This document shows, piece by piece, positions 11,989 to 23,055 of a stretch of 64,000 bases of DNA. The notes beneath the pieces are model-generated. The model was given only the letters and a program-made list of their open reading frames with translations. It was not told the DNA's origin and did not search any database. How positions within the stretch are numbered: the first letter of the stretch is position 1; every line of letters begins with the position of its first letter. Both the position numbers and the translations under genes were made by a program. The stretch is from Prochlorococcus sp. AG-418-D13 (GTDB lineage Bacteria > Cyanobacteriota > Cyanobacteriia > PCC-6307 > Cyanobiaceae). The DNA lies in NCBI GenBank assembly GCA_003214315.1, contig QCLU01000001.1:62001-126000 (forward strand). Direction: 5' to 3'.

Positions 11989-12465
11989 CTAATTTAAATT
12001 TTTAATTAAGGATCCCATCTCAATTGCTTGTAAAGCATAATTCCAACCAAGATTATTCTTAATCCCTGCTCTTTCTAAGGCCTGCTGCATAGTATCTGTG
12101 GTTAAAACTCCAAAAATAATTGGAATATTATTTTCATTTGAGACTTGTGAAATACCTTTGCTAGCTTCTGATATAACTACATCATAATGAGAAGTTTCAC
12201 CACGTATAACGGCTCCAAGTGCAATCAGAACGTCATAACTCTTGTTTTTCAAAAGAGTTTTTGCTGCAATCGGCAATTCGAATGAACCAGGTACCCAAAC
12301 TATATCTACTTGATTACTTAATTCAGAAGTATCTAGTCCATGTCTTTTTAAACAATCAAGACAACCGGAAAGTATTTTATTTGTAATTAAATCATTAAAT
12401 CTTGCTATTACAATGCCTACTTTTAAAGTAGATGCATTAGTAAAAGACCCCTCAAAAATAGCCAT
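11989..12465 (-). CDS. ribH: 6,7-dimethyl-8-ribityllumazine synthase
   Basis: Penultimate step of riboflavin synthesis: condenses the ribityl-diaminouracil with dihydroxybutanone phosphate. It usually assembles as pentamers or 60-mers. The 158-residue protein has [19 protein letters not shown] near the N-terminus, the substrate motif [17 protein letters not shown], and [14 protein letters not shown] with the catalytic histidine in [22 protein letters not shown] follows. It is on the same strand as psbZ, 49 bases downstream of it, and could be read through from the psbZ promoter. Confidence 0.97.
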   Translation of the reverse strand: MAIFEGSFTNASTLKVGIVIARFNDLITNKILSGCLDCLKRHGLDTSELSNQVDIVWVPGSFELPIAAKTLLKNKSYDVLIALGAVIRGETSHYDVVISEASKGISQVSNENNIPIIFGVLTTDTMQQALERAGIKNNLGWNYALQAIEMGSLIKNLN

Positions 12466-12514
12466 TAAATTCTAATTAGGTATATAAATAGCCTCTCACG
12501 AAAAGGTATTAAGT

Positions 12515-12712
12515 TCAAACTAACGAAGAAACAATTCCCGTAACAAAAACCAAAACAATCCATACAGCAGCGATGGAATAAATTTTTCTCCTACTTTCTC
12601 GCTGCCCCTCTTCTGTAGAGGGTTGAGTCACATATAAAACAGGTACTCCAACTACTGCGATTAAAGAAGCAAATAATAGAGCATTTACAAAGAAAAAGTT
12701 AACAGCCTGCAT
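12515..12712 (-). CDS. psbZ: Photosystem II protein PsbZ (Ycf9)
   Basis: Small photosystem II subunit at the core-antenna interface, 65 residues. It has two transmembrane helices (roughly residues 5-26 and 42-63) joined by a charged loop TQPSTEEGQRESRRKIYS. The N-terminus and the loop are characteristic of PsbZ. ATG at 12712. It is the only photosystem structural gene in the window and a strong sign of an oxygenic phototroph. It diverges from mutS over a 140-base spacer. Confidence 0.95.
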   Translation of the reverse strand: MQAVNFFFVNALLFASLIAVVGVPVLYVTQPSTEEGQRESRRKIYSIAAVWIVLVFVTGIVSSLV

Positions 12713-12734
12713 AATTCAGTCTTAGGTTTCAATT

Positions 12735-12740
12735 ATTATA
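12735..12740 (-). promoter_or_regulatory. Candidate -10 element for psbZ
   Basis: TATAAT on the minus strand, 23 bases before the psbZ ATG. This implies a very short leader of around 15 bases. A second A/T-rich hexamer lies a few bases further upstream, so the exact -10 is uncertain. Confidence 0.35.
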
Positions 12741-12852
12741 AATACTATAATCTCATGAAAATGATAATTTTTAGAGAAAATTTACATACTTTAGCCACTT
12801 TAAATGCAAAAAAAAAATTTCTACCTAATATCTATTTAGGAATTAAAAAAGT

Positions 12853-15591
12853 ATGCAAGAAGATACGATAATTCAAAAGAATTTATTTCCGATTGATAAT
12901 GAAAATAATGAGCAGATAGAAATAACAAAAATTCAAGAAGATTTATCTTGGGAAGATTTAAAAAAAGAATCGCAAAAAAGACCTAGACAAAGAAAAAATT
13001 CAACTAATTTAATAAATAAATTCAAGACTGATTTCATTTCAAATAACAAAAATGTTTGCATCAATGAAGAATCTTATAGCTATAAAACAGTTTCAAAACT
13101 GAAATTAACTCCTGTAATGAAGCATTACGTAACTCTAAAAGAGGAAAATAAAAATAGGTTATTACTTTATAGATTAGGAGATTTTTTTGAATGTTTTTTT
13201 GAGGACGCTGTATTAATATCTAACCTTTTAGAAATAACACTTACCAGTAAAGATGCTGGCAAAGAGATTGGTAAGATCCCTATGGCAGGGGTTCCCTATC
13301 ATGCAATGGAGAGATACTGTGCTGATTTAATAAAAAAAAATTATTCTGTGGTTATATGCGACCAATTAGAAAAAAGTTCTGGAAATTATGGGACTCCAAT
13401 TAAAAGAGCTATAACAAGAATCATCACTCCTGGAACTGTAATTGAAGAGGGGATGTTGATATCAAAGAAAAATAATTGGATTACTGCTATTTACTTATCT
13501 GAAGAAAACTTAGATGAATCATATGACTGGGGTATATCAAAAGCTGATGTAAGCACAGGAGAACTAATAACTTTAGAAGGTCAATCTCTTTCAAAACTAT
13601 TTGATGAAATTATTAAATTAGATTCTTCAGAAATCATTGTAGGAAGCAATGAAGTAAGAAATTTATTAATTAAAGGAAATAGTCAAATTACATATACTGT
13701 TTCTCAAGAGACTAATTTTGGCATTAATGAAGCAAATTATCTAATAAAAAAATATTTCCAAATTGCAAACTTAGAAGGAATAGGACTTAAAAATTTAAAC
13801 AATGCGACTAGATCACTTGGAGGTTTATTAAATTATTTAGAAAAAATTAATCCTTCAAATTTAGATAAAGATTCTTCTGTAAAAATCTCATTAGACTTTC
13901 CACAAATTCAATTTGGTCACAACAAATTAATTATTGATTATCAAACTCAAAAAAACTTAGAAATCAAAAATACACAACGAGAAAATAATTATGTAGGTTC
14001 ACTACTTTGGAGTATTGATAGAACTTATACTTGCATGGGTGCAAGGTGTTTAAGAAGGTGGATAGATTCACCATTATTAAACGTTAATGAAATTTATAAA
14101 AGACAAAATATAATTAAAAACTTTATTGAATCAAAACAATTACGAATAGATACCCAAAATTTACTAAGAGCAATGGGGGATTTAGAAAGACTTTCAGGTA
14201 GAGCTTGTGCAGGTCATGCAAGTCCAAGAGACTTAATTGCAATAGCGGAAGGTTTAAAAAAATTGCCTAGACTAAAATCCATAATTGAATTATGTAAATA
14301 TGATCTCCCAGATTGGACTGAACAATTAAAAAATATTGATGAAGAACTCTTAGAATTAGCTGATACTATAAGTTTTAAACTAATAGAAAATCCTCCCCTA
14401 AATATAAGTGAAGGAGGCATGATTCACGATGGAGTTGACAATATATTAGATGGTTTACGCAATTTAATGGATGATTACTCTGAGTGGCTAAATAAAGAGG
14501 AATTAAAAGAAAAGAAAATTAGCAAAATTTCAAACCTAAAAATTCAATTTCATAAAAATTTTGGTTACTACATTTCTATCAATAAATCAAAAGTTAATTT
14601 AGCTCCACAACATTGGATCAAAAGGCAAACTCTGACTAATGAAGAAAGGTATATCACTTCAGAAATTAAAAATAAAGAAAATAAGATTTTCCAAATAAAA
14701 AGTAGAGCTTCATCAAGAGAATATGAAATTTTCTGCGAATTAAGAAATATAGTTGCTGAAAAAACAAAACAAATAAGATCAATCGCAAAATCCATAGCAT
14801 GTCTTGATGCATTGCTTGGTTTATCAATTACTTCAGTTGAAAACAATTTTATAAAACCTTCATTAATACCAATAAATGATTCAATGACAAATAATACAAA
14901 AATTGTCGCAGGAAGAAATCCAATTGTAGAGCAATTGTTAAATGATAAAAAGTTTATAGCCAACGATATTTCTTTTGAGGATAATCAAAAATTAATTATA
15001 TTAACCGGTCCCAATGCAAGCGGAAAAAGTTGCTTTATAAGACAAGTTGGTTTAATACAAATTCTTGCACAAATTGGTAGCTTTGTGCCTGCTAATAATG
15101 CTGAAATCAAGATTGCAGATAGGATTTTTACAAGAATTGGGGCGGTTGATGATCAATCATCTGGACAATCAACATTTATGGTAGAAATGTCTGAAACTGC
15201 ATCAATTCTAAATCAGGCAACCTCAAGCTCACTAGTTTTACTTGATGAGATAGGTAGAGGGACATCTACTTTTGATGGACTCTCAATAGCTTGGTCAGTA
15301 AGTGAATATCTTGCAAAAAAAATTCAATGTAATACTATTTTTGCTACGCACTATCATGAGCTTAATTATTTAAAAAATACAAATACAAATATACAAAATT
15401 TTCAAGTTTTAGTAGAACAAAATGACGATCAGCTAATTTTTAGCCACAGGATTGTTAAAGGCGGTTCAAACAAAAGCTATGGAATAGAAGCAGCTAAATT
15501 GGCAGGAGTTCCAAAAGAAGTTATAGAAAAAGCAAAATCAGTTTTAAACTCTTTAGAAGAAAACAACAAATTTAATTCTGATATTAATTAG
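12853..15591 (+). CDS. mutS: DNA mismatch repair protein MutS
   Basis: Recognises mismatches and small loops and recruits MutL. The 912-residue protein carries a charged N-terminal extension of about 85 residues before the mismatch-binding domain, which begins at [15 protein letters not shown]. The Phe-x-Glu mismatch wedge is F111-F-E113 in [13 protein letters not shown]. The connector, lever and clamp regions follow. The ABC ATPase has Walker A GPNASGKS near residues 719-726, STFMVEMSE, Walker [17 protein letters not shown] and the ATHYHEL switch. This is the MutS1 type, not MutS2. It converges on cobH with a 31-base gap. Confidence 0.97.
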   Translation: MQEDTIIQKNLFPIDNENNEQIEITKIQEDLSWEDLKKESQKRPRQRKNSTNLINKFKTDFISNNKNVCINEESYSYKTVSKLKLTPVMKHYVTLKEENKNRLLLYRLGDFFECFFEDAVLISNLLEITLTSKDAGKEIGKIPMAGVPYHAMERYCADLIKKNYSVVICDQLEKSSGNYGTPIKRAITRIITPGTVIEEGMLISKKNNWITAIYLSEENLDESYDWGISKADVSTGELITLEGQSLSKLFDEIIKLDSSEIIVGSNEVRNLLIKGNSQITYTVSQETNFGINEANYLIKKYFQIANLEGIGLKNLNNATRSLGGLLNYLEKINPSNLDKDSSVKISLDFPQIQFGHNKLIIDYQTQKNLEIKNTQRENNYVGSLLWSIDRTYTCMGARCLRRWIDSPLLNVNEIYKRQNIIKNFIESKQLRIDTQNLLRAMGDLERLSGRACAGHASPRDLIAIAEGLKKLPRLKSIIELCKYDLPDWTEQLKNIDEELLELADTISFKLIENPPLNISEGGMIHDGVDNILDGLRNLMDDYSEWLNKEELKEKKISKISNLKIQFHKNFGYYISINKSKVNLAPQHWIKRQTLTNEERYITSEIKNKENKIFQIKSRASSREYEIFCELRNIVAEKTKQIRSIAKSIACLDALLGLSITSVENNFIKPSLIPINDSMTNNTKIVAGRNPIVEQLLNDKKFIANDISFEDNQKLIILTGPNASGKSCFIRQVGLIQILAQIGSFVPANNAEIKIADRIFTRIGAVDDQSSGQSTFMVEMSETASILNQATSSSLVLLDEIGRGTSTFDGLSIAWSVSEYLAKKIQCNTIFATHYHELNYLKNTNTNIQNFQVLVEQNDDQLIFSHRIVKGGSNKSYGIEAAKLAGVPKEVIEKAKSVLNSLEENNKFNSDIN

Positions 15592-15622
15592 ATTTTTAAC
15601 ATTTTTATAAAATAAATACTTT

Positions 15623-16246
15623 TTAAATAGTTTCCCTCAATAAGGCGTTAACCGCAGCAGCTGCCATGGCAGCACCTCCTCTAGTTGAATTCAAAACAAT
15701 TCTAGGAAGATCGGTGGAAATCAGTTTGTTTTTGCTTTTCTCTACTCCAATAAATCCAACAGGCATTCCGATAATTAAACTAGGTAAATCTTTTGCATTC
15801 TCTAAAATATCAATTAAATAAGTTAACGCTGTAGGCGAACTGCCAATAACCACAATAGGTGATTTGCTTCCAGAATTTATAGCGGATAACTCCTTCCAAC
15901 CTTCAGTTAAGCCATATGCAGTTTTAGTTAAGTTTGTATGATTATTTGTTCCAAACCACATTCTAGCCGTGAATACTTTATTCCTAGTGGTATTTTCTGC
16001 CATAGATTTTATTGCTGCTGCAGCCATATCGGTATCAGTTAAAATCGGAGCACCATTTTTAAGTGCCTGAAGCCCTTTTTCACAAGCACCTTCACTAAAA
16101 TTTACAAGATTTTGAACTGAAAAATCACCTGAAGTATGGACTAATCTCTCTAAAACTTTTTTTTCCAAATAATTTAGATCATTGGCTACTAAATGAGATC
16201 TTATGAATCTGATGCTTTCCAAAAAAATTGGATGATCTATTACCAT
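15623..16246 (-). CDS. cobH: Precorrin-8X methylmutase
   Basis: Moves the C-11 methyl group to C-12 in corrin synthesis (CobH/CbiC family), giving hydrogenobyrinate or its cobalt form. The 207-residue protein has the catalytic-histidine region RLVHTSGDFS (His37), the ILTDTDMAAA strand and a glycine-rich substrate loop ending in NSTRGGAAMAAAAVNALL. Prochlorococcus makes its own cobalamin-type corrinoid, so this fits. The gene sits alone between mutS and holA, away from other cob genes, as usual in these dispersed genomes. Confidence 0.95.
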   Translation of the reverse strand: MVIDHPIFLESIRFIRSHLVANDLNYLEKKVLERLVHTSGDFSVQNLVNFSEGACEKGLQALKNGAPILTDTDMAAAAIKSMAENTTRNKVFTARMWFGTNNHTNLTKTAYGLTEGWKELSAINSGSKSPIVVIGSSPTALTYLIDILENAKDLPSLIIGMPVGFIGVEKSKNKLISTDLPRIVLNSTRGGAAMAAAAVNALLRETI

Positions 16247-16304
16247 TAAATTTAATTTGTGTTAGAAGTAATCATAGTTAATATATGGTTTTTATTGAGC
16301 TATT

Positions 16305-17306
16305 ATGCCAATACAAATATTATGGGGTAATGATCTAAATGCTCAAAATACATTTATTCAAAAATTAATTGATAATGAAGTATCAAAAGAATGGAAAGAA
16401 ATAAACGTAACTAATTTAAATGGAGATGATGATGAACAAGTCAATAAAGCTTTTGATGAAGTTCTTACGCCTCCTTTTGGAGATGGATACAGAATAGTTA
16501 CATTGAAAAATAATCCCATTTTTACTGCAAAAAATGAGAATCTAAGAACTAAATTTGAAAAAATTCATGATAATATTCCTCAAAATACTTATTTCATTTT
16601 ACAAAATACAAAAAAACCAGACTCAAGACTAAAGAGTACTAAATTTTTACAAAAACTTATCAAAAATAATTTAGCTAAAGAAAAATCATTTTCTTTGCCA
16701 GAAATCTGGGACTATGAGGGACAAAAAAGATTTTTAGAAGATGCAGCAAATGAAATGAATATCAAAATTGATAAAAATGCAGCTGAATTAATTATTGATT
16801 CAGTTGGTAATGATAGCTTTAAACTAATAAATGAATTAGCCAAAGCAAAAACATACCTTTCTGCAGTATCAAGTGATTCGAATTCACAACTTTTTCTTAA
16901 AAGTATTGATGTAAAAAAAATATTTAGTGATCATCAATCCAATATTTTCAAAATCATTGATCTTCTCTTACAAAAAAATATTAATGAAAGCCTCATTGAA
17001 ATAAATTATTCCTTACAGAAAGGAGAACCTGCTTTAAGGCTTAATGCAGGTTTAATTAGTCAAATAAGAATTCATACCATTATAAAATTAGCAGTTAATT
17101 CAGGTAACGATAATGCAGAGAAGATTTGTAATCTTGCAGGCATTTCTAATCCAAAAAGAATTTTTTTTATTCGAAGAAAAGTCAAAAATGTATCTCAAGA
17201 ATATTTAATTAATTTAATGAGTAACTTACTAGATATTGAATCATTATTAAAACAAGGTAATAATCCTATAAATGTATTTACAGAGAAATTAATTAATTTA
17301 AGTTAA
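16305..17306 (+). CDS. holA: DNA polymerase III delta subunit
   Basis: Clamp-loader wrench that opens the beta clamp, working with the DnaX subunits encoded at 30.8 kb. The 333-residue protein starts MPIQILWGNDLNAQ, in place of the usual YLLxGxD opening. It shows the degenerate AAA+ domains expected of delta (PPFGDGYRIVTLKN, IPQNTYFILQNTKKPDSRLK, IWDYEGQKRFLEDAANEMNIKID) and a helical C-terminal collar domain. There is no intact P-loop, which is normal for delta. ATG at 16305, 58 bases from the divergent cobH start. Confidence 0.88.
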   Translation: MPIQILWGNDLNAQNTFIQKLIDNEVSKEWKEINVTNLNGDDDEQVNKAFDEVLTPPFGDGYRIVTLKNNPIFTAKNENLRTKFEKIHDNIPQNTYFILQNTKKPDSRLKSTKFLQKLIKNNLAKEKSFSLPEIWDYEGQKRFLEDAANEMNIKIDKNAAELIIDSVGNDSFKLINELAKAKTYLSAVSSDSNSQLFLKSIDVKKIFSDHQSNIFKIIDLLLQKNINESLIEINYSLQKGEPALRLNAGLISQIRIHTIIKLAVNSGNDNAEKICNLAGISNPKRIFFIRRKVKNVSQEYLINLMSNLLDIESLLKQGNNPINVFTEKLINLS

Positions 17307-17345
17307 CCAAATTATAAGTTTAAGAATTTACATTATGATTTAAAT

Positions 17346-19106
17346 ATGGCTTTACTAGTAAAAAAATTTGGCGGTACTTCTGTCGGTGATATTAAAAAAA
17401 TTAAAAATATTGCAAGTAGCATTTGTCAAAGTAAAGAAGCAGGAAATGAAATTGTCGTAGTTGTCTCTGCAATGGGGCAAACTACAGATGATTTAAATTG
17501 TTTAGCGGAGTCAATTAGTAAAAATCCTAATCGAAGAGAGTTGGATATGCTTCTCTCAACTGGAGAGCAGGTAACCATAGCTCTTCTCTCAATGGCATTA
17601 AATGAATACGGAATACCTGCAATTTCAATGACCGGTAGCCAGGTTGGAATTGTTACTGAATCAATTCATGGGAAAGCAAGAATTCTGGATATTAAAACAG
17701 AAAGGATCCAAAATTATATAAATCAAGGTTTTGTTGTTGTAGTGGCTGGATTTCAAGGAACAACATTAAGCCATACGGGTTCAATGGAAATTACAACTTT
17801 GGGTAGAGGTGGTTCAGATACTTCAGCAGTAGCTTTATCAACAGCTTTAGGGGCTGAGACTTGCGAAATTTATACAGACGTTCCAGGGGTTCTTACTACA
17901 GATCCAAGAATTGTTCCTGATGCAAAACTCTTAGATGAAATTAGCTGCGAGGAAATGCTTGAACTTGCAAGTGTCGGTGCTTCAGTTCTGCATCCAAGAG
18001 CAGTAGAAATTGCTCGCAATTATGGCATTAAATTGCGTGTCAAATCAAGCAAAAGTGACTCAAGTGGGACTCTCCTAGAAAGTCAAATCCAACCTCTCCC
18101 GCTAAAAAGAGGAAGCTTAGAATTAACAAAAACAGTCAACAGTCTTGAAGTATTAGAAAACCAAGCAGTATTCAGTCTCTCAAATATTCCTGATAGGCCT
18201 GGGATTGCTGCACAAATATTTGAAAAACTTTCAGAAGCAAGTATCAATGTAGATTTAATAATACAAGCGACAAATGATGGAAATAAAAACGATATTACAT
18301 TTACTGTTAGTGAATTAGAAGTTAAAAAGACTGCAGAACAATGTGAACTTATAACTAGTCAATTAGGAGGAGAATATAACTTAAAAACAAACATGACCAA
18401 ATTAAGTATTCAAGGAGCAGGCATTATGGGCAGACCTAGTGTTTCAGCTGATTTATTTGATACTTTATCTCAAGCGAATATAAATGTAAGGTTAATAGCT
18501 ACTAGTGAAATTAAAGTCAGCTGTGTAATTGAGATTAATAATATACCAAAAGCTACTAGATTTGTTGCTGAAAAATTTAAGTTATCCGATACACAAATAT
18601 TTGTTAATCCAATCAATGAAAAACAAGATCAACCTGAAGTAAGAGGAATTGCATTAGATAAAAACCAAGTTCAAGTAAGTTTTCGAAAACTGCCTGATCG
18701 TCCAGGTGTAGCAGCATCGATATGTTTAGCATTAGCTGAAAATAATTTACTTATCGATACTATCGTTCAGTCTGAAAGAATTTCCTCTTTAAAAACTAAG
18801 GATATTAGTCTTACAATGAATAAACAAGATAGAGAAAAAGCTAATTTAGTTTTTGAGGCCTTAACAAAAAAATTACCCGGATCATACATTGAAGATGGCC
18901 CTGCTATAGCCAAAGTAAGTACTGTAGGAGCGGGAATGGCCTTTAAGGTTGGAACCGCTGGAAAAATATTTAGAGCATTGGCCGACCAAAATATCAATAT
19001 TGAAATGATTGCCACTAGTGAAATTAGGACTTCATGTATTGTCTTAGAAAAAGATTGTGACAAAGCAGTTAATGCGATTCATAATCATTTCGAATTAGAA
19101 AAATAA
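17346..19106 (+). CDS. lysC: Aspartate kinase with four ACT domains
   Basis: First step of the lysine, threonine and methionine pathway: phosphorylates aspartate. At 586 residues it is the long cyanobacterial form. The kinase domain (KKFGGTSVGD at residue 6; LLSTGEQVTIALLS; GRGGSDTSAVAL; TDVPGVLTTDPR) is followed by two tandem ACT pairs, recognisable from LSNIPDRPGIAAQIF, GAGIMGRPSVSADLF, LPDRPGVAASICLAL and GAGMAFKVGTAGKIF. Each ACT pair likely binds lysine or threonine for feedback inhibition. The next two enzymes, asd and dapA, lie at 25-27 kb. It converges on uvrB with a 7-base gap. Confidence 0.97.
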   Translation: MALLVKKFGGTSVGDIKKIKNIASSICQSKEAGNEIVVVVSAMGQTTDDLNCLAESISKNPNRRELDMLLSTGEQVTIALLSMALNEYGIPAISMTGSQVGIVTESIHGKARILDIKTERIQNYINQGFVVVVAGFQGTTLSHTGSMEITTLGRGGSDTSAVALSTALGAETCEIYTDVPGVLTTDPRIVPDAKLLDEISCEEMLELASVGASVLHPRAVEIARNYGIKLRVKSSKSDSSGTLLESQIQPLPLKRGSLELTKTVNSLEVLENQAVFSLSNIPDRPGIAAQIFEKLSEASINVDLIIQATNDGNKNDITFTVSELEVKKTAEQCELITSQLGGEYNLKTNMTKLSIQGAGIMGRPSVSADLFDTLSQANINVRLIATSEIKVSCVIEINNIPKATRFVAEKFKLSDTQIFVNPINEKQDQPEVRGIALDKNQVQVSFRKLPDRPGVAASICLALAENNLLIDTIVQSERISSLKTKDISLTMNKQDREKANLVFEALTKKLPGSYIEDGPAIAKVSTVGAGMAFKVGTAGKIFRALADQNINIEMIATSEIRTSCIVLEKDCDKAVNAIHNHFELEK

Positions 19107-19113
19107 GTTCTTC

Positions 19114-21153
19114 TTAATTATTTCTTGCCAATTTTTGTCTTAATTTTTTGATTCTATCTCTTAGATTTGCTGCTTCTTCAAAATTTAACTCTTTTGCAGC
19201 ATCTTTCATTTTAATTTCTAACTTTTCTATTAAGTCAGGCAATTCTTCTAGCAAACATTCATTATCACTGGAACTAAAAATTGCGTCAGTTTTGTTATTA
19301 ACTATATTTATTAAATCTTTAGATAAACCACCAGCATCTAGTTTTCTGGAAAGTTCTAGAAAAGATAATATTGAATTTTCTATTTTTTTGCCTGCAGGTT
19401 TTGGAGTAATACCATTGATTTGGTTATATTTTTTTTGAATAATTCTTCTTCTTTCAGTTTCAGATATTGCTCTTTTCATTGAATCTGTAAAGTTATCTGC
19501 ATAAAGCAAGGCAACACCTTCAACATGTCTGGCAGCTCTTCCTATTGTTTGAATCAATGACCTTTCTGCCCTCAGAAAACCTTCTTTATCAGCATCTAAA
19601 ATGGCGACTAAGGATACTTCAGGAAGATCTAGTCCCTCTCTTAATAAATTAACTCCTACCAAAACATCATATTCACCCATTCTAAGGTCTTGAATAATTT
19701 CAATTCTTTCAATTGAATGGATTTCGGAATGCAAATATCTAACTCTTACTTTATTTTCAGATAAAAAATCAGTTAGATCTTCAGCCATTCTCTTAGTAAG
19801 TGTTGTCACAAGCACTCTTTGATTCTTTTCAGCTCGAATTCTTATTTCAGATAGCAAATCTTCTATTTGGCCCTCGCTCGGTCTTACATCAATTACAGGG
19901 TCTAATACCCCAGTTGGTCTTATAACTTGCTCAATAAATTCACCATCACATTGATCTAATTCCCATTGACCGGGAGTTGCACTTATAAATAATGTCTGTT
20001 TTGATTTTTCCCAAAACTCTTCACATTTTAAAGGTCTATTATCCGCAGCACTTGGCAATCTAAAACCATGATCTATTAAAACTTTTTTTCTAGATTGATC
20101 ACCGTTGTACATCGCATGAAGTTGAGGACATGTTACATGACTCTCATCAACTACCAACAACCAATCTTTGGGAAAGTAATCTATTAAGCATTCTGGCGGT
20201 GAACCTTCATCCCTGCCTGATAAATGACGAGCATAATTCTCAACTCCATTACAATAACCAACCTCTTTTAGCATTTCTAAATCATATTTTGTGCGTTGTT
20301 CTAGACGTTGAGCCTCTAATAATTTTCCTTCGTATGTAAATTTATCGAGTTGAGTTTTTAATTCACTTCTAATTGCACTTATTGCACTTTCAAGTCTTTC
20401 TTTTGGAGTCACAAAATGCTTGGCTGGGTAAACGCTAACTTGTTCCAAACTTTCAAGTATTTCTCCTGTAGTTGGGTCAACATATCTAATAGCCTCGACT
20501 TCATCACCAAAAAATTCAATTCTTATTAATCTATCTTCATAAGCTGGACCAATTTCTAAAACATCACCTTTAATTCTGAATCTACCTCTAGTAATTTCAA
20601 TATCATTTCTAGTATATTGATTTTCAACGAGTGACCTCAAAGAAGAACGTAGATTTATTGATTTTCCTACTTCAAATTTAACTGCAGCTTTTAAATACTC
20701 ACTCGGTATACCAAGACCATAAATACAACTTATTGAGGCCACAACAATTACATCTTTTCTTTCAAATAATGAGCGTGTTGCAGAATGCCTAAGCATATCT
20801 ATTTCTTCATTAATTGAAGCAGTTTTAGCTATATAAGTATCACTTACAGGGACATAAGCTTCAGGTTGATAATAATCGTAGTAAGAAATGAAGTACTCAA
20901 CAGCATTTTTTGGAAAAAATTCCCTTAATTCATTACATAGTTGTGCAGCTAACGTCTTGTTATGGGCTAAAACAAGTGCTGGTCTTCCTGTTTGTTGAAT
21001 TACATTCGCAATGGTAAATGTTTTACCAGTTCCAGTAGCTCCTAAAAGAGTCTGAAACTGTTTACCAGTATTAACGCCTTTAACTAACTTTTTGATAGCT
21101 TCTGGTTGATCTCCATTTGGTTCGTAAGGAGCTTGAAGCTTATAGTTGTTCAT
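19114..21153 (-). CDS. uvrB: Excinuclease ABC subunit B
   Basis: Damage-verifying helicase-like subunit of nucleotide excision repair. I start it at ATG 21153; the codon just upstream is an in-frame TTG. The 679-residue protein has Walker [13 protein letters not shown] near residue 40, the beta-hairpin [16 protein letters not shown] that grips damaged DNA, helicase motifs including [20 protein letters not shown] and QTIGRAARH, and a C-terminal UVR domain ([17 protein letters not shown]) that contacts UvrA and UvrC. Confidence 0.97.
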   Translation of the reverse strand: MNNYKLQAPYEPNGDQPEAIKKLVKGVNTGKQFQTLLGATGTGKTFTIANVIQQTGRPALVLAHNKTLAAQLCNELREFFPKNAVEYFISYYDYYQPEAYVPVSDTYIAKTASINEEIDMLRHSATRSLFERKDVIVVASISCIYGLGIPSEYLKAAVKFEVGKSINLRSSLRSLVENQYTRNDIEITRGRFRIKGDVLEIGPAYEDRLIRIEFFGDEVEAIRYVDPTTGEILESLEQVSVYPAKHFVTPKERLESAISAIRSELKTQLDKFTYEGKLLEAQRLEQRTKYDLEMLKEVGYCNGVENYARHLSGRDEGSPPECLIDYFPKDWLLVVDESHVTCPQLHAMYNGDQSRKKVLIDHGFRLPSAADNRPLKCEEFWEKSKQTLFISATPGQWELDQCDGEFIEQVIRPTGVLDPVIDVRPSEGQIEDLLSEIRIRAEKNQRVLVTTLTKRMAEDLTDFLSENKVRVRYLHSEIHSIERIEIIQDLRMGEYDVLVGVNLLREGLDLPEVSLVAILDADKEGFLRAERSLIQTIGRAARHVEGVALLYADNFTDSMKRAISETERRRIIQKKYNQINGITPKPAGKKIENSILSFLELSRKLDAGGLSKDLINIVNNKTDAIFSSSDNECLLEELPDLIEKLEIKMKDAAKELNFEEAANLRDRIKKLRQKLARNN

Positions 21154-21182
21154 CAAGCTAGTAGCTAAAGGATATTGCTATA

Positions 21183-21959
21183 CTAAGAAATTTTTTCTCC
21201 AATTATTGAATTTTTCAAAGATTCTTTTAAGCCCCTAACAACCGCAATCATTGATATTAAATCATCTAATTTATTAACTACAGATCCGACGCCAACTGCT
21301 GAGGCTCCAGAGGATATTGCTAGTGGACAAGTTACTTGGCTTAATCCAGAGGCACTCATAATTGGTATATTCAGAGATTGTTTCTTAAATTCTTGATGAA
21401 TAGCATAGGTAGCTGCAAGAGTTGGTACTGATTTTTCAAAAAAGCCTTGAATTCCTGGAGAGTAAGGTGTAGAACTGGTGCCACCTTCTGTTTGAATAAT
21501 ATCAACACCTTCTTCCACTAGCTTTACAGCAAGATCAACTTGTTTATCTATTGGCATAGTATGAGGAACAGTTACTGATAGAGGAACACTAGGCAATAAA
21601 TCCCTTGTTTCTTTTGTAATGTGTAAAACTTTTTTATCTGAAAAATTAATGCCTTTTTCATAAAAAGTATCGTAATTTCCTATCTCAATTAATGATGCTC
21701 CTGCTTTTACAGAATCTAGAAAAGATCGAGGCACTACTGAACTAACACAAACGGGTAGTGTTGAATTCTTAAGTGCTAAATCAACGAGTTCAGGTTTACA
21801 AGCAATATCTACAAGATCTGCACCTCCAAATGAAGCAGCCTCAACAATTATTTTCACAGATTGAACATCAAAATTATTCAATCCTGAAATAACTTTGAGT
21901 AAAGATTTGCTTCTTAACTCTTCTTTAATTTTTTGTGGCAAAAGATTAATCAGACTCAT
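21183..21959 (-). CDS. ycf23: DUF561 / Ycf23-like TIM-barrel protein
   Basis: A 258-residue protein of the DUF561/Ycf23 family, conserved in cyanobacteria and some algal plastids, biochemical role unknown. Its glycine-rich repeats (AASFGGADLVDIACKPELV, KAGASLIEIGNYD, EEGVDIIQTEGGTSS, AISSGASAVGVGSVVNKL) look like a phosphate-binding (beta/alpha)8 barrel. It is 29 bases downstream of the uvrB start region reading the other way round: this gene comes first in transcription and uvrB follows, so the two may be an operon. It diverges from tilS. Confidence 0.88.
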   Translation of the reverse strand: MSLINLLPQKIKEELRSKSLLKVISGLNNFDVQSVKIIVEAASFGGADLVDIACKPELVDLALKNSTLPVCVSSVVPRSFLDSVKAGASLIEIGNYDTFYEKGINFSDKKVLHITKETRDLLPSVPLSVTVPHTMPIDKQVDLAVKLVEEGVDIIQTEGGTSSTPYSPGIQGFFEKSVPTLAATYAIHQEFKKQSLNIPIMSASGLSQVTCPLAISSGASAVGVGSVVNKLDDLISMIAVVRGLKESLKNSIIGEKIS

Positions 21960-22044
21960 TTACTTAATGAATTTATTACCCGATTGTGACATTGTTTTAG
22001 TAAAACAGTGCATTTTTTAAAAAATATTATCTGAGCAACACAAA

Positions 22045-23055
22045 ATGTCTGATAAAAAATTAACTCAGAAAAATTGGTCATCATGGCATCATCAGCTTCA
22101 TAAGGAGATTCTTACCAAAAAAATATTAATTCCCAAAGGATCGAATATTTTAATAAGCGTTTCCGGGGGACAAGACTCAATGGCCTTATTAACTCTAATA
22201 AATGACCTAAAAAAACTACATAATTGGTCTATTAGTGTTTGGCATGGTGACCATCAGTGGCACGAAAAATCGTCACTATATGCTTTTGAATTAAAAAGTT
22301 ATTGCGAAGATAAAAATATTTCATTCTCCTTTGATCAAGCAAATAAAGAAAATATTTCTTCAGAAGAAAAAGCACGAGAATGGAGATATAAGAAATTATG
22401 TGAAAGAGCTAAAACTTTATTAAATAAAAACCAGCAAAAACATAATATTTATTTGTTAACTGGTCACACGAGTAGTGATAACGCAGAAACATTTATCCTC
22501 AATTTATCTAGAGGGAGCAATTTTGCCGGTCTTAGTAATATTGAGAGCAAAAGATTATTAGAAAATCAAATTTTTTTAATAAGGCCAATATTAATTTTCA
22601 GTCGAGAAGATACAAAAAAATTTTGTAATGATATGAAAATCCCAATCTGGGAAGACCCTACAAATTCAGATCTTAAATTAAAAAGAAATTTAATAAGAAA
22701 AAAAATTATTCCAACATTGGAGGTTATCTATCCTGGTTGTTCTGAAAGGATAAATAATTTTTCCCAAAAAATGAGCAAATACAATAATGAACGTAATGAT
22801 CTTAGTGAACTAGCATATCTATATTGTAAAGATGTAAAAGGTATCGATAGGAATCTCCTAAATAGTATGTGTATTGAAGCGAGGTGCACAATCTTAAATA
22901 GATTTTTAAAAGAAATATCTACAAAGCAATGTAGTTCTAAAAATCTGACTAAATTAGCAACTTCAATTTATGAAAAAAATAAAGGTCAAATTAATCTGCA
23001 AGAGTTTTTAAAAATTGTTTGGGATAAAAACTATATAAATTTTGAAAAAAGTTAA
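22045..23055 (+). CDS. tilS: tRNA(Ile)-lysidine synthase
   Basis: Attaches lysine to C34 of the CAU-anticodon tRNA-Ile so that it reads AUA, a common codon in this AT-rich genome. The 336-residue protein has the ATP pyrophosphatase loop ISVSGGQDSMALL (about residues 37-49), WHGDHQWH, the TGHTSSDNAETFILNLSRGSNFAGLS block and PIWEDPTNSDLKLKRNLIR. The C-terminal tRNA-binding extension of E. coli TilS is short or absent, as in many cyanobacteria. Its last four bases overlap the convergent rnj gene. Confidence 0.95.
   Translation: MSDKKLTQKNWSSWHHQLHKEILTKKILIPKGSNILISVSGGQDSMALLTLINDLKKLHNWSISVWHGDHQWHEKSSLYAFELKSYCEDKNISFSFDQANKENISSEEKAREWRYKKLCERAKTLLNKNQQKHNIYLLTGHTSSDNAETFILNLSRGSNFAGLSNIESKRLLENQIFLIRPILIFSREDTKKFCNDMKIPIWEDPTNSDLKLKRNLIRKKIIPTLEVIYPGCSERINNFSQKMSKYNNERNDLSELAYLYCKDVKGIDRNLLNSMCIEARCTILNRFLKEISTKQCSSKNLTKLATSIYEKNKGQINLQEFLKIVWDKNYINFEKS

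Noticed and set aside
12755-12871. A 38-codon plus-strand ORF running from the psbZ-mutS spacer into the start of mutS
   Set aside because: Lys/Ile-rich composition typical of random AT-rich DNA, overlap with the mutS start in another frame, and no recognisable domain. More likely part of the mutS leader.
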